DNA from: Coniochaeta sp. PMI_546
Taxonomy: Eukaryota > Ascomycota > Sordariomycetes > Coniochaetales > Coniochaetaceae
DNA length: 64,000 bases
Assembly: GCA_021432605.1 (NCBI GenBank)
Contig: MU271147.1
Span: forward strand, 992,001-1,056,000
Reading direction: 5' to 3'
Position 1 is the first letter of the stretch, and each line of letters begins with the position of its first letter. Below are positions 47,799 through 58,704 of the stretch, piece by piece. Both the position numbers and the translations under genes were made by a program. The notes below the pieces were generated by a model. It was not told where the DNA came from and did no database searches. It saw only the letters and a program-made list of their open reading frames with translations.

Positions 47799-49656
47799 AG
47801 TTAGTACACCTATCCTCCGGACACCCCTGTCTTCCGGACACTCCAAAAATCCACACCGCTTTTTCCACCCACCACCTTCAATCTTGAATATCTCCATCAA
47901 AACAAGGCCAATTAAGCTGATATTTTACTAGGTGTTTGATCAATCAATTATGAAGCAATATACTGAAGATGACGTTAATTCCGCGCTTGAAGCTATCGCA
48001 AGAGGCCGGTCTTTGCGGAAGGCCGCTCTCGACTGGGGAATTCCAAGGGCTACACTTCATGACCGCGTCAACGGCACCCAACCTTGGTCTACTGCCTTCT
48101 CTGGCCGACAGCGCCTTTCTAAGGTCCAGGAAGACCACTTGACGCAGTGGATATTGACGCAGGCTGCACTAGGCCTTCCACCAACCCACGCGCAAGTAAG
48201 GTCCTTTGTTAGCCAGATCTTAGCTACTAAAGGAGACCTCTCACCACTCGGCAAACGCTGGATTGATGGCTTTTTACGCAGGAACCCGGTAATTAAGACC
48301 CAACGGAGCAAATCTATCGATTCTAAGCGCGTCAACGGAGCTACGACTGATATTATTAGGCTGTGGTTCAAGCTCTTCGAGATCCCAGAGATGAAGGCAG
48401 TCAAGCCGGAGAACCGCTGGAATATGGATGAGGCAGGGATAATGGAAGGTCAGGGAACCAATGGCTTGGTTCTAGGGAGCCGCCAGAAGGTAGCAATACG
48501 CAGGAAACAGCCTGGCTCACGTGCCTGGACCTCCTTCGTCGAGTGTATCTCGGCTACAGGGAAGCACCTACCTCCACTGGTTATATTCAAAGGCCAGTCA
48601 GTTCAGCAGCAATGGTTTCCACTCGACCTAGCTCCATACGGTCCCTGGCAGTTTACGGCGACGGAAAAGGGCTGGATTACTGATTCTACCGCTGTAGAAT
48701 GGCTGGAAAGGGTCTTCATCCCGGGCACCCAACCGGCTACCCCAGAACCGCGGCTCCTTATAGTAGACGGCCACGGTAGCCACGAAACTACGGAGTTTAT
48801 GTGGCTGTGTTTCAAGCATAATATACGCCTACTTTTCCTACCTCCTCACACCTCCCACGTCTTACAGCCCTTGGATTTAGCAGTATTCTCGTCACTCAAG
48901 GCAGCCTATAGGAAAGAGCTCAATACCTTAGTCAATTTGACTGATTCTACAGCTGTTGGAAAGCGTGGATTCCTTGACTGCTATCGGAGAGCACGCCTAG
49001 CCGGGTTAACCAGCCAGAATATACGCAGTGGGTGGAAAGCGACAGGTCTTTGGCCAGTGACAATGGCTAAACCACTACTCAGCCCACTTCTACTGGAAAA
49101 CTCTAACAAACCAGCTGCAGAACCAGCCAATCCAAGTACTCCTGGAATGGCTAGTCCTGCAGCTTCAATTCAAGCCGCGTTTGAAGGTTCCCTAGCAGTG
49201 TGGTCGACTCCTAAGAAGGCGCAAGACTTGAGGCGTTCTTTGAACGTTTTAAGCCACCGAGTTCAACCTATTACTACGCGACGTCAACTATTCTACAAGG
49301 TTCAAAAAGCTATTGATGAGAAGGATATACAATTGGCTACCTCCCTACAGAAGATCAAGTCCTTGGAGGCCCAGGTTGAGGCTGGGAAGCGTAGGAAGCG
49401 CAAGAAGGTCAAAACAAGCCCCAATTCGAAGTTCGCCAATATTGAAGCCATCTACAGGGCCCAGGTGGAGGCTGGGGAGGCTGAAAATAGTGTAGATGAA
49501 TCCAGCGAGTCAGATATACCCAGTGAGGCAGGCGATTGTATTGTAGTAGGTCTAGTAGTGCGGGTAGAGTAGGTTGAATAGAGTGGTGTAAGTCTTCGGT
49601 GTGGATTTTTGGAGTGTCCGGAAGACAGGGGTGTCCGGAGGATAGGTGCACTAACT
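47799..49656 (+). mobile_element. complete pogo/Fot1-like DNA transposon (1858 bp)
   Basis: Terminal inverted repeats of 60 bp begin AGTTAGTACACCTATCCTCC on the left and AGTTAGTGCACCTATCCTCC (reverse complement) on the right; I count one mismatch in the 60 bp. TA target duplications flank both ends (47797-47798 and 49657-49658). Inside is one unbroken transposase frame. The near-identical ends and intact frame suggest a fairly recent insertion that may still be competent. Confidence 0.93.
47950..49572 (+). CDS. pogo/Fot1-type transposase (DDE)
   Basis: 540 residues from the ATG at 47950; the frame reaches further up only through a GTG. The N-terminus is a Psq/HTH DNA-binding domain (YTEDDVNSALEAIARGRSL, WGIPRATLHDRVNG) followed by a second CENP-B/Tc5-type helix-turn-helix (LPPTHAQVRSFVSQIL, WIDGFLRRNP). 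The DDE_1 catalytic core has Asp160 (NMDEAG), Asp273 (LIVDGHGSH) and Asp309 (LQPLDLAVF), that is DD with 35 residues before the third Asp, as in pogo/Fot1. A C-terminal coiled and Lys-rich stretch (about residues 445-485) follows. No stop or frameshift was seen. It lies within the 60-bp inverted repeats of its own element. Confidence 0.95.
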   Translation: MKQYTEDDVNSALEAIARGRSLRKAALDWGIPRATLHDRVNGTQPWSTAFSGRQRLSKVQEDHLTQWILTQAALGLPPTHAQVRSFVSQILATKGDLSPLGKRWIDGFLRRNPVIKTQRSKSIDSKRVNGATTDIIRLWFKLFEIPEMKAVKPENRWNMDEAGIMEGQGTNGLVLGSRQKVAIRRKQPGSRAWTSFVECISATGKHLPPLVIFKGQSVQQQWFPLDLAPYGPWQFTATEKGWITDSTAVEWLERVFIPGTQPATPEPRLLIVDGHGSHETTEFMWLCFKHNIRLLFLPPHTSHVLQPLDLAVFSSLKAAYRKELNTLVNLTDSTAVGKRGFLDCYRRARLAGLTSQNIRSGWKATGLWPVTMAKPLLSPLLLENSNKPAAEPANPSTPGMASPAASIQAAFEGSLAVWSTPKKAQDLRRSLNVLSHRVQPITTRRQLFYKVQKAIDEKDIQLATSLQKIKSLEAQVEAGKRRKRKKVKTSPNSKFANIEAIYRAQVEAGEAENSVDESSESDIPSEAGDCIVVGLVVRVE

Positions 49657-49658
49657 TA

Positions 49659-51268
49659 CCGCAGAAGGAAAGGAGACTTCCCGACGATACGAGTTAGTAT
49701 ATAGAACCGATCCTACGTGCTCTACATGTCCTTGGTAACATCGCATGCTAAGCAGAGGTGCCAAGCCCATACCACACCTAGTTCCATCGTGAAGTGGCTG
49801 ATAGGTATGTGCTAGTGCTAAACGGTGTTAGACTATTGGCCCCCAATCTCCACTTTGCAGCTAGCCAATGCTACATATGGATGGATCCGTACGAAGCAGA
49901 CATAGCAAGCCCGAGATTGATCTGCGCTAGGTATTGCTGATCAAAGCCTTGTCTCAACATCGTCATTCCCATCAATGCGCTTACAATCTGTTTCTCGGGT
50001 ACCATCACAAGCTGTATCTGTCTTGTCCATCTACAACCCTCTTGATATAACGACTTGCCGATCTGGTAGCAGAGGACTCGATGGAGTCAGATAGTCTAGC
50101 GGAGGAGGACTAGCCTGCGTCATTGCTGCCTTATCATCCTTCCGCAGAGTCGTTACCCTGGCAGCGAGTGCGGTCAAGGTATAGACCACCCACTCCTCAA
50201 TTGTCTAACGATTTCTCGACCTTTGTCCTGGAACAAGGCCAATAAGCCGTAACGTTCTACAAAGCCTTTCCGTCTGGTGAAGCTGAGTTATCGGTCGTAA
50301 TGTATCCCACCGATGTTAGCAGCGCCGTATCCAGATAGTTCCGGCTGGCAGAAGTGCCTGGCATCCTGCTCTACCAAGGTCAAATACTGGGGGAAACGAG
50401 TCAAAGTTGAACCTTCCATAGCTGAGACCATTCTCCGGAACAATCTTCTCCAGTACCTCGTCGTCTTCACACCCTTCACCAAGGACGACATCCCCACTGT
50501 GAGCTGAATAAGCGCCGTCGACCAGCCAAGCAGGTGCACTGGCCCGGGGGAATCCCCTGTGTTCGAGGCGGAACCGTGGAGAGAGTCGGTCTCGAGCTTG
50601 GTGCGGCTTCGTTGGTCTTCAGCCCGACGGCTTGTTTGAGGGATCGCATGTTGAGTAAATGAAGGAGTTGACCCTGCTGGCCGACAGCTGAAAAAACGAG
50701 ACGCTCATCGACTATGACGGGGCTTTGGATCAAGCCCGGGCGCTGTTAGAGGCTGATGCGGGGCTCAGCTGGCGGTTTATATCTCGCGTGGCGTGAGGGA
50801 ACTCGCGTCAATGACGATGCTTTCCCGTGTTGTAGACGGAAACGGACACCTGGATCCCTTATGCAGGACTAGCTCATGCTTATTTATGCCAGACTTTGCT
50901 GACTGTGGATATGATGGGTGATGGGTGATGGGTGTTTTCGAACAGCGCCACTGAGAAGTCCGAGGTGTACTGGCCCAAGGGTGGGGAACCGTGAGTGGAC
51001 GTTGCGTCAAGCGGGCAGACTACCTTGGACGTAGTCAAGGGCCTGGGCCGCTCCGTCGACGACCCGCCTGCTTACCGGAGACGGTATGCCTGGTTCCTGG
51101 ATCGTGTAGAGCTAATCAGAAACATCAGCCTTCGCCGCCCCTTTGGCACCGACGATGTTACCTACCAAATCTGCGGATTATCTATAAATGCGCGATGTGG
51201 TCGATGTGGTCGGAAAGAAAGGCTCGGTGAAGGCTGATCTGAAGGATGAACTCGCGTAAACTTCGGCT
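49659..51268. other. gene-poor stretch with fragmentary frames
   Basis: Overlapping frames on both strands near 50280-50740 and a plus frame at 50995-51237 starting with GTG look partly protein-like (for example DDPPAYRRRYAWFLDRVELI), but no start, splice path or family can be fixed. A GATGGGT triplicate occurs at 50913-50934. Probably gene relics. Confidence 0.3.
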
Positions 51269-51400
51269 ATGGAAGGGGACGCTACGTCATTAGGGTTCAT
51301 TATCGTCGAAGCCGCCATTGCAGTATTAATTATCTCTTTCTTGGAATCCCTCTTCCGACATCAAGCGCGCAAACAGCATCGACGTCGTCGTCTTGGTTGA
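51269..51400 (+). CDS. possible 43-residue membrane peptide
   Basis: ATG frame encoding a short acidic start, a hydrophobic span (LGFIIVEAAIAVLIISFLE) and a very basic tail (HQARKQHRRRRLG). The charge pattern suits a single-span membrane protein. It is too short to exclude chance, and it may be one exon of a larger decayed gene. Confidence 0.25.
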   Translation: MEGDATSLGFIIVEAAIAVLIISFLESLFRHQARKQHRRRRLG

Positions 51401-51475
51401 AGTCAGCTCGCGATCTTTCTCAGCACTCTCCATTAGACCGGCTGCACCGAGGCACTAGTGGTTGCCCTCGCAATA

Positions 51476-52168
51476 ATGGCTCTTTCAGCGCTTAACAAGG
51501 TCTTTTCTTCGACCTCGGCCAAGCATCTCTCCGGCACAACTTTGATCATCATCCAGAAAGAAGACAAGATGGTCAAGAACATCATCAAGAATCTTCACCC
51601 CCGTGGTAGGTCTACTTCTACCATACACACAGACTTGATCCAGTTATCGGGCTGCCTGCTAAGCTCCGAGTCAGACGCGATGAAGGCGGGCCGGCCAGCC
51701 GTTCCGGCCGAGATGGCGGATCGCCACTTCGGCCTGGTTATCCGCTCGCCCCGCATCACCTTCAAATGCAAGGGAATCAACGACTCGGCCTCTGCCAATG
51801 CTATTACGAAGGGGCTCCGACTGGACGACTACCTGGCTCGGCAGCACGTCCACGAAGAGAACCTCGCCCGTATCAAGGCTACCTCATCGCTCGGCTACGC
51901 CACCTCGGTCGGAGTGGCGGCCATCGCCCTCGGTGTCGGAACCTGCATCTAGAAGATGGGGGCCGATGACCGTACCGCGCCCGGCACGTCGGCTGAAACG
52001 AAAAAGTTGACGATTCGCGACAACGTCGAGCCTCGTAGGTCTTGTCTCCACCATCCAACTCAGCCACACAGTACTGGCTTTCTATCACGGCTCTACTAAC
52101 ATGGAGTCATTACTACAGTCTCTGAGCCTAAGTCCGGAAACGAGTCCGGTAGCGAGCCTGAGCATTAA
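51476..52168 (+). pseudogene. unknown gene with an in-frame TAG before its last intron
   Basis: The frame from the ATG at 51476 runs 158 codons to TAG at 51950-51952. Directly after the stop the same frame continues with hydrophilic sequence (KMGADDRTAPGTSAETKKL) to a good donor at 52035 (GTAGGT), and the acceptor ending at 52118 joins in phase to a short acidic tail (LSEPKSGNESGSEPEH) and TAA at 52166-52168. The whole would be about 202 residues. CAG to TAG (Gln to stop) is the simplest explanation. The region just before the stop is hydrophobic (TSVGVAAIALGVGTCI). Family unknown. The alternative is a real 158-residue protein with an unrelated tail. Confidence 0.4.
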
Positions 52169-54820
52169 GCTTTTCAGTCGAGGGATATTGTCACTCACGC
52201 GAATGGCACTTTAGGAGGAGTCAGGGATGGTTGTGATGGACCTGAGCATCTGTCTGGTGCACCGTCCATAAGCTCATGGCCGGGGACATTATGAGTCACA
52301 TCCTTGGCATTTTCTCCTGTGTCTCTTACATGCGATCACACTTCTCTCCGCGTCTTGTCTTCGTGTCATCCGTCTCTCGAGCCTCGATATCCCGTGTCTG
52401 CATGTCCGTCCCACTGCTCTCCATTGTGACTGCCCTTCGTCTCGCCCCTACTATAATGCCCACCATGTGTGTATTACAGGTATCTCCTAAGCTGGCGGTT
52501 GTGTGTCCTCTAGCCAGTACGACAGATGTATGTATGTGTGTGTTGTAGCGACTAAATTTGTCTTTCTTTACGCCAGTACAACACGCCCACGTTACGAAGA
52601 AGCCGGTGCCATTCATCACTGTAGGAGAGTCCGAGCTGGCGGGGCCAAATCAATGCAGGAAGGTAGGTGCAAACAATATGTGAATCTCCGTGTCAACAAA
52701 GTGTATTCAAGATGTAGTCACGGTGTGTTTCTGGGTCCATCGATATGTGGAACCAGGCGAAGGTTTCATCACCGGCGGCCAGGATCCTGAGCCCATCATG
52801 CAGGCTAATTAGTTTGGAACAGCAAATGATCTTTCCACATATGGGACTGTGTGTCTTCAGGACGCTTTGTTGTACGTAGAGGTGTGGTATGGCATAGATA
52901 ATCGTGCTACGATTTCTCAGCGCTCTGGGGCATTAGCCGGCGCACCTGCCAGCTCAGCTTCAGCGGTCATGGTGTCGTGTACCAATTCCTCCTTCCGGTG
53001 AAGCCTGGGCTCGGAGTCTGCTTGTCAAGCGTGTCTGGAAATGATGTCAGTGACAAATCGGAATCATAATTTATGACATGGCTTACTGGTGTCATGCGGA
53101 GGACTCGGGACGTGGGCCATAGTCTTGGTCCTCCTTGTCCATGCTCCGGGCATGGTTGAAGCTTCCGAGCATGGTGCCAGTATCGAATTCAATGTCACGC
53201 GCGTCTGTCACGACAGAGTCAGCGACAGGTGAGAAATTGTAAAAAATATGGTATCCACTCACTGATGTCAGTGCTCTCCGTTTCCTTAGCGTTGTCGTCC
53301 TGCTGGACTGAGACCTTGGGACGTTGGCGGTGATGGTCATCTTCGCTTCCATTGCCACGCCTGGTCGTGGTCAGCTTCGGTACGTTTCAGTTATCTGTGA
53401 GAAAGGGCGTGGGCAAAGGTTCCAATCTGCGTATTCTGTGCCCTCAAACAGGGCAATGAGGTAGTATAGCGCTTCGGAGCATGGCCAACAACGTCCTCAG
53501 AGACTCAGAGAGGTCTCTGTAAAGCTCCTTCGACGAGGCGAGTGGTTTGGGAACGCTGCTCGGTGTCTGCTCGCTATCACTTTCCGGTTGAGGTGCGGTC
53601 ACGCGAATATGTAAGACCAGTCAACTGCTGGCTGAGGCGATACCTTTGGAAATGCTGCTAAAACAGTAGCTTTATTTGTATTTGATTTCCGGTGGGCCAC
53701 TGACTTTGGAGCAAATAAATATGTTTCATTACGGCTCGACATTAGGCGTCTACCTAGATTCTAGACGTCTAGGGAGTCACATTCCCGCCATGTAATCATG
53801 TCACACCACACGAAGCCAGACATTATAATGGGACTACAGGATTTTTAATCTGGTTTTGTTCTCGGTTTTCGACATGTTAGATAGACACACACTACCTATC
53901 CCTGATAAACCTGGAATTAGATGACTATCCATTTTGGAACCACTTACTCTCAAACACAAACTCGCCTGACATCTTGACCAACGCAGTCACATCGTGAGCC
54001 CTACACCTACTTTCTATGCAGATGGTAGAACTAGTCTACTAGGTCCAAATCTAAGCCTTGCCCCAGGCTCCAAACAGCCTGCTACCTGATCTTTTTTACA
54101 ACTAGCACTTCTACTCCGTCACTCCATCGGCTACAGCAAGTGCTGTATCAACTCCGGGCTCACTAGGAAGGTCTAGCCCGGATCCCCTGCCGCAAGTCAT
54201 GACATCGCTAGCATTTACGTCCTCGAAGACGGACGTAGTGAAAACCTTCGGGGACGAATGTTCCTAATCCCACACTCTGATGGGGATATGTAAAACGGGA
54301 ATGTTGGCTGAATATGCTTCTTTATTGCCTACTAGCCAGGACGGATTTGATATCAACTTGGCAGATCATCGCTCAAATACCATACCCCTCTACGCTGGGT
54401 ATAGCTTGTATTCCGTGCACGCTAGTCTTTGTTTAAGGGGGCAATGGAGATGTGTTATCCACGGTTCTTAAAGTGAATCTCCCTTCAAGCATTGAGTTGT
54501 GTCCATTATTCGTAAGATCACAGACTTGGGGCTACAGCTATCTACTTTAGGTCTAAGTTACACCGATATCGAGGTTATCGTTAAGCTCAGGTACCAGATC
54601 AAACTCTCTAGGGTGACCCGTAGGCAGGTTGCTGCTGAGCAGGTCAATCGCCTGCTGCCAAGGTAGCACATTGTTGTGGCCGCACCTTTGACGCCGATTT
54701 GTGTCCTGCTTTTACCAAAGTTGTCGTCATTGGATTTCCACGCGAATAGACATCAACGACATCATCGCCGACACGTCAGCAACATCACTGCGGAGATTCC
54801 AAAGAATTGATACCTGAAAC
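52169..54820. other. gene-poor stretch with minus-strand relic
   Basis: Only the minus-strand spliced-looking relic at 53090-53640 (listed) stands out. 53650-54250 has an ordinary to AT-leaning composition with no coding signal. A frame near 54500-54650 reads as a weak helix-turn-helix-like peptide but is not supportable. Confidence 0.35.
53090..53640 (-). pseudogene. spliced-looking relic of an unknown gene
   Basis: Upstream piece, about 53635-53450: PESDSEQTPSSVPKPL then SSKELYRDLSESLRTLLAML, ending at a stop; an adjacent frame continues with YYLIALFEGTEYADW. Downstream piece: KVSVQQDDNAKETESTDI joins through a consensus intron (GTGAGT..GTGACAG, about 53265-53208) to ARDIEFDTGTMLGSFNHAR and a stop near 53090. 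The two pieces cannot be connected in one frame, which suggests a frameshift or lost exon. No family recognised. Confidence 0.3.
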
Positions 54821-56239
54821 ATGGTTAGTGCATTAGTATCCTAGCCTGCGTGTGCATCGCATCGTCAACACCAAAGCGTGTTAGCAGCCAACTTGATGCT
54901 GCTACCGATCGCCTCGTATCCAGAGCCTTAACGAACAAAGCTAATTAAGCGTCACAGGATCCCATTCACCCCCCAAAGCCTGCTCGGCTCTCAGAGATTC
55001 TCGCAGCGGTCAGCCAGTTCTTCACTCAAGAGCACCCCGTTGCTTCAGGCGACTCCAAGCAAGCCAGCTTCCTTAGCTTCACACTTGATCGCCGCGACCA
55101 CCACCACATTTCTGGGGGCTTCCCCCAGTTATTGGAACTCGCAGAGACCCTTCAGCGCGGTACTGCCATTCCCTTCGTAAGCAGCCCTGTTCAAATCACA
55201 CATTTAACCTCAGTAAGACACTTAGTTGCCAGACGAGAAGCTAAACTTTATGTATCCCGGGGGGGAGAAAGAACTTCGACCCCGTTACAGGCACTATCGA
55301 AGTCATGGTTGCCAACGAGGCTTTTACAATTGGTATCTGGCGCAGCATCATCGTGAACGTTGATAGGCAACTGCAAGTCTTAAAGGCCAACGTGCTCGCT
55401 GATGTAGGCGAAATCGGCAAGCGCATCGATGCTATCGAGAGTTATAACCTACCTCTTGAGGGAGACGATGGCAGTGTTTGGACTCCCTTTCTTGCCTATC
55501 AAGACGGCAACGCGTTTGTTCCCAACCTCTTGTTTATGTTTACAGGCAACACTACCAGCAATAGCCACACCAACGTTGCGGGCGATGCTAGGGTGCTCAT
55601 GACGCGTCTTGGGGTGCGCACCGTAGTGGCGTACAACCTGCCTCTGCCCTCAAAGCTGGAACCTATCAACATGGATCGTTTTGTCAAGCGAGCGTCTACC
55701 ACCGTCTGGGTCTTCGACGACTGCCAGTCTAAGCCCATCAGTATCAATCAGGAGGGCCTATCAACCGCATTATGGATTTCAGACTTTCTCAACAAGCCTA
55801 GAGCACTGGATCCCAAGTTCGTCCGTCCCAGCCGCGGTGATGGGTAGGTACAACCTCCACAACATGCTTCACCTTGGCACTACTTATGCCCGTCTATTCG
55901 ATCACGAATACCACAGTTGCTAATCTTCTCTTCAATTACTGTAGCCCTCACAAGACGCCCAACGTCGTTATCCCCCAGTCCGCCATCCTAAATGTGCTCT
56001 GCAAGACGTCGGATGCGATCCTCGCTCGCGCCAAGAGCAACTCGCTGCCACTCATGCGACCTTCGTTCGACAATCTCCGCCGGTCGAAGTCCTTTAGCAC
56101 TTTGGCCCGCCACAACTCCATTGGTCTGGAGAATGGTCATATTCAAGCTACTATGCCGAGGATTGTTGGTGCTCTCCATTGCGTCGGTGTCGCCGACCAC
56201 ACATTTCGCTGGGTGTTCCGTCGTCTCCTACGCAAGTAG
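54821..56239 (+). CDS. four-exon protein of unknown family
   Basis: Model: 54821-54823 (ATG only), 54958-55176, 55272-55843, 55945-56239, giving 362 residues. Introns are 134, 95 and 101 nt with GTTAGT, GTAAGC and GTAGGT donors. The last three exons join in phase and the proteins read smoothly (RGTAIPF to NFDPVTGTIEVMVANEAF; SRGDG to PHKTPNVVIPQSA). The one-codon first exon is the weakest part; an alternative start further upstream is possible. No signal peptide or strong membrane span. The C-terminus is Ser/Arg-rich (SFDNLRRSKSFSTLAR). I do not recognise the family and give no function. Confidence 0.5.
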
Positions 56240-56686
56240 TCCGGTTGGCTGCGATTTCCGCTCTTCATAGGCATGGTTTTAAGCGCTTGGTGTGTATGAG
56301 ACTTCACCATTTCGACATCCGCGGCTTTCAACTTGAACAGGGAGTGCGTATGACTGTGGAGAACGGATGTTGGAGGGTCAGGGTCAATATGGCTTGACTC
56401 TAGGAACATGCTAGGCTAGCAATCACGACCTTTCTTCTGAACCCTTTACTTCCTACCGTAGCTGTCATACAATGCAAGATGTGCGGCTGCTGTGCGGTGG
56501 GTGCGCTTGGTATGTATGGTGACGGTGCCGCTGTTTAAGAGCCTCATTCTGCCACCCCGGTGAAAGTTGCAGCAAAGCCAAGAATGGGGTATCGTCCGAA
56601 AGGTACGACGCAGAGAATAGAAGGCAAACGGGGAGTAACTCACTTCCGCATCGAGTGTTGCAATAGCCATTTTTGTTTGTTTTAGC
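56240..56686. other. convergent spacer
   Basis: 447 bp between the 3' ends of the unknown plus-strand gene and the minus-strand kinase-like gene. No gene seen. Confidence 0.4.
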
Positions 56687-58223
56687 TCATCCAAGTCCTT
56701 TAGACGCGGCGAGGAATGCCTCGCCCGTCATATGCCCACCGTCTACGAGAGCTTTGTCGCTCTCCAATTTGTACTTGGCTACTTCATATTCCTTCAACAT
56801 AAGCGTCTTCTGCGTCACAAACGCTTCAACCTCCGGTAGTGTCCCAAACTCCGCCCTACGCGTCTCCCACTCCCTTTCACCCACATGTTGACGTAGCTGC
56901 GTGAAGGGGAAGCTACGGTGATCGTTGAAACCAACCGAAATAAGCATGTGCAGCCACATGGCTCCCGACTCCTGCGACCACTTGACGAGATTGGAGAGCT
57001 CCCGCTGCTCGTGACCTGGCATTTTCGCCTCTTCTTCCTCCAGGACGCGTTTGTAGATATCGAGGTACTTGAAGTACCGCTCGGCGAGCTTGGGAGGCTT
57101 GCCATCTTGCCACTCCCACTCCTCGTTGATGGGCCTATCTTGAAGAAGCCACCACGGCGCTGAACCCAACAGCTGGGCGGGCCCGATGTATGACCACTCC
57201 AGATCTACCACTCCTACGACAGTAAGGTCTTCCTTGCTTCGGACGATTAGATTTGCCAGGCCGAGGTCGTCGCAAATTAGCTTGAACTTCCCACAGTCAT
57301 ACTTCTTGTTAACGAGGTCGGGCAGCAGAGATTCTAGAACCTTCAACGCCAGGTATCTGCTTCTGGCGTCATGAGGACCGTAAACCGAATTTGGCTGTTG
57401 AGTTAGGTGCTCGAAGTCCTGTCCTAGGAGGTACCGAAAGAACTCGGTCGTCGTCGCGAACCCTTGGTCTCGGTCACCTAGAGATCATGTCTTTAATCAG
57501 GATACGACCATGGGGGAATACAAAGTGTACGGGAATGAGAAGGGCATGAGAGCGACAAGCCGTACCAAAAACATCAACCCCTCCATTATGTAGAATGTCA
57601 TGTGCCTTGTATGTCAGTGGACGCTTGGGTATGGTGCTCTCAAGTTCTACATCTGGCGACGGCATGCTGCCGATGCTGTCGAAATCGAGGCTGAATAACT
57701 GGAGTAGAAAGTTCGCAAATTGCCTGTAGATGATCTCGATATCTCCGTCGCTGATGTCCTCTCTTACGAGTCTCGTGGGCTCAGCTTCATTGGGGTCCGT
57801 GAGAAGGTCATTGAGGCACACTCCGTTCACAAAGTCCATCATGATGAACGGACCCAGACTGAGCGAGTTGTCGGCAGCGTAACCCCAAGACTGGATTTTC
57901 GGGACGGGGATGGTGGTCCGTTCGCGGATGAGGCTCAGGGCTCGCACCTCCATAACGACCTTCTCGTCGGCATAGTCGTTGTGGACATTTCCCACACGAG
58001 GGAAACGGACCATCCAGGATGTGCCATCGCTGAAGACCATCTTCACACCAGCATTGAATGAGCCGTGGTGGAAAGTGCCCTCGAGTTCGCAGGCAAGTCT
58101 TTGAGGATGAAAGGTGGAATCCCACGCGCAGAGCAGGCCCTTTTCGTGGGTTTTATTCAATTTGTCAACCCAGAGTTGGGCCTGTACCTGGTGACAGATA
58201 TCAACGAGTCCATTATTGTACAT
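56687..58223 (-). CDS. APH-family (aminoglycoside phosphotransferase-fold) kinase
   Basis: Exons 58223-57566 and 57477-56687 with an 88-nt intron (GTACGG..CTCTAG) give 482 residues; the join VDVF-GDRDQGFATTTEFFR is in phase. The N-terminal lobe has HHGSFNAGVKMVFSDGTSW, FIMMDFVNGVCLNDLL and an acidic helix. The catalytic loop is FKLICDDLGLANLIV (Asp in DDLGxxN) and the metal-binding motif is VVGVVDLEWSYIGP, as in the PF01636 group of fungal small-molecule kinases. In fungi these are numerous and mostly uncharacterised; antibiotic phosphorylation should not be assumed. The C-terminus is helical and charged. No targeting signal. A TTG-initiated extension of 11 codons upstream was rejected. Confidence 0.88.
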
Positions 58224-58704
58224 GACGTGAGAGAAGGTTAATTGCTGGTTGCGCAATCAAGAGGAATACGGATTTTTGTAAGTGAGTTGGTCGTGGCAGG
58301 GAGTGAGAGATCGTTGTGTAGGAGGCCACGGCCCAACAGTTCCCCCATTCTAGTGCGGCCCGAGCTTTCCACTCACCTCCTGCGGATATGCCCCACCATT
58401 TCGGGTTCACCGCTAGAATTTCGAGTGACGTGTTCACCCCCTAGGTGGCTGTAGAGCGAGGGTAATGAACCTACAGCAGTACGCTCATTACCTGCGATCA
58501 CGGGCAGTTGGAAGGCTTAGCACCCGGTGCCCGCCCTACTTAGCCTCTACGTAGCGCTTCTCAGTAGGGCGGAGGAGGTTCGGGGGCCCCCGATGGCAAG
58601 ATTCGGGAAGCCCAACAAAACACATACTCCTTATCTTAGTCATAAAGTGGCTCTTTTCCGTCAGCGTGCCTGTCTACAGGCAAGAGCCATAAAGTGCATC
58701 ACTA
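58224..58704. other. spacer upstream of the kinase gene
   Basis: 481 bp between the kinase start (minus) and the 3' end of the SWIM/RING gene (minus). Should contain the kinase promoter. No gene seen. Confidence 0.4.

Noticed and set aside
50995-51237. 80-codon plus frame with DDPPAYRRRYAWFLDRV
   Set aside because: Begins with GTG directly after a stop and no upstream exon joins in phase; mentioned only as a possible relic.
53990-54270. Sequence resembling the end of an LTR-type element
   Set aside because: Only a vague similarity; no paired long terminal repeats, primer site or target duplication could be found, so no element is called.
54490-54665. Helix-turn-helix-like peptide suggesting a Tc1-type transposase
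   Set aside because: Very short, no DDE core and no terminal repeats nearby.
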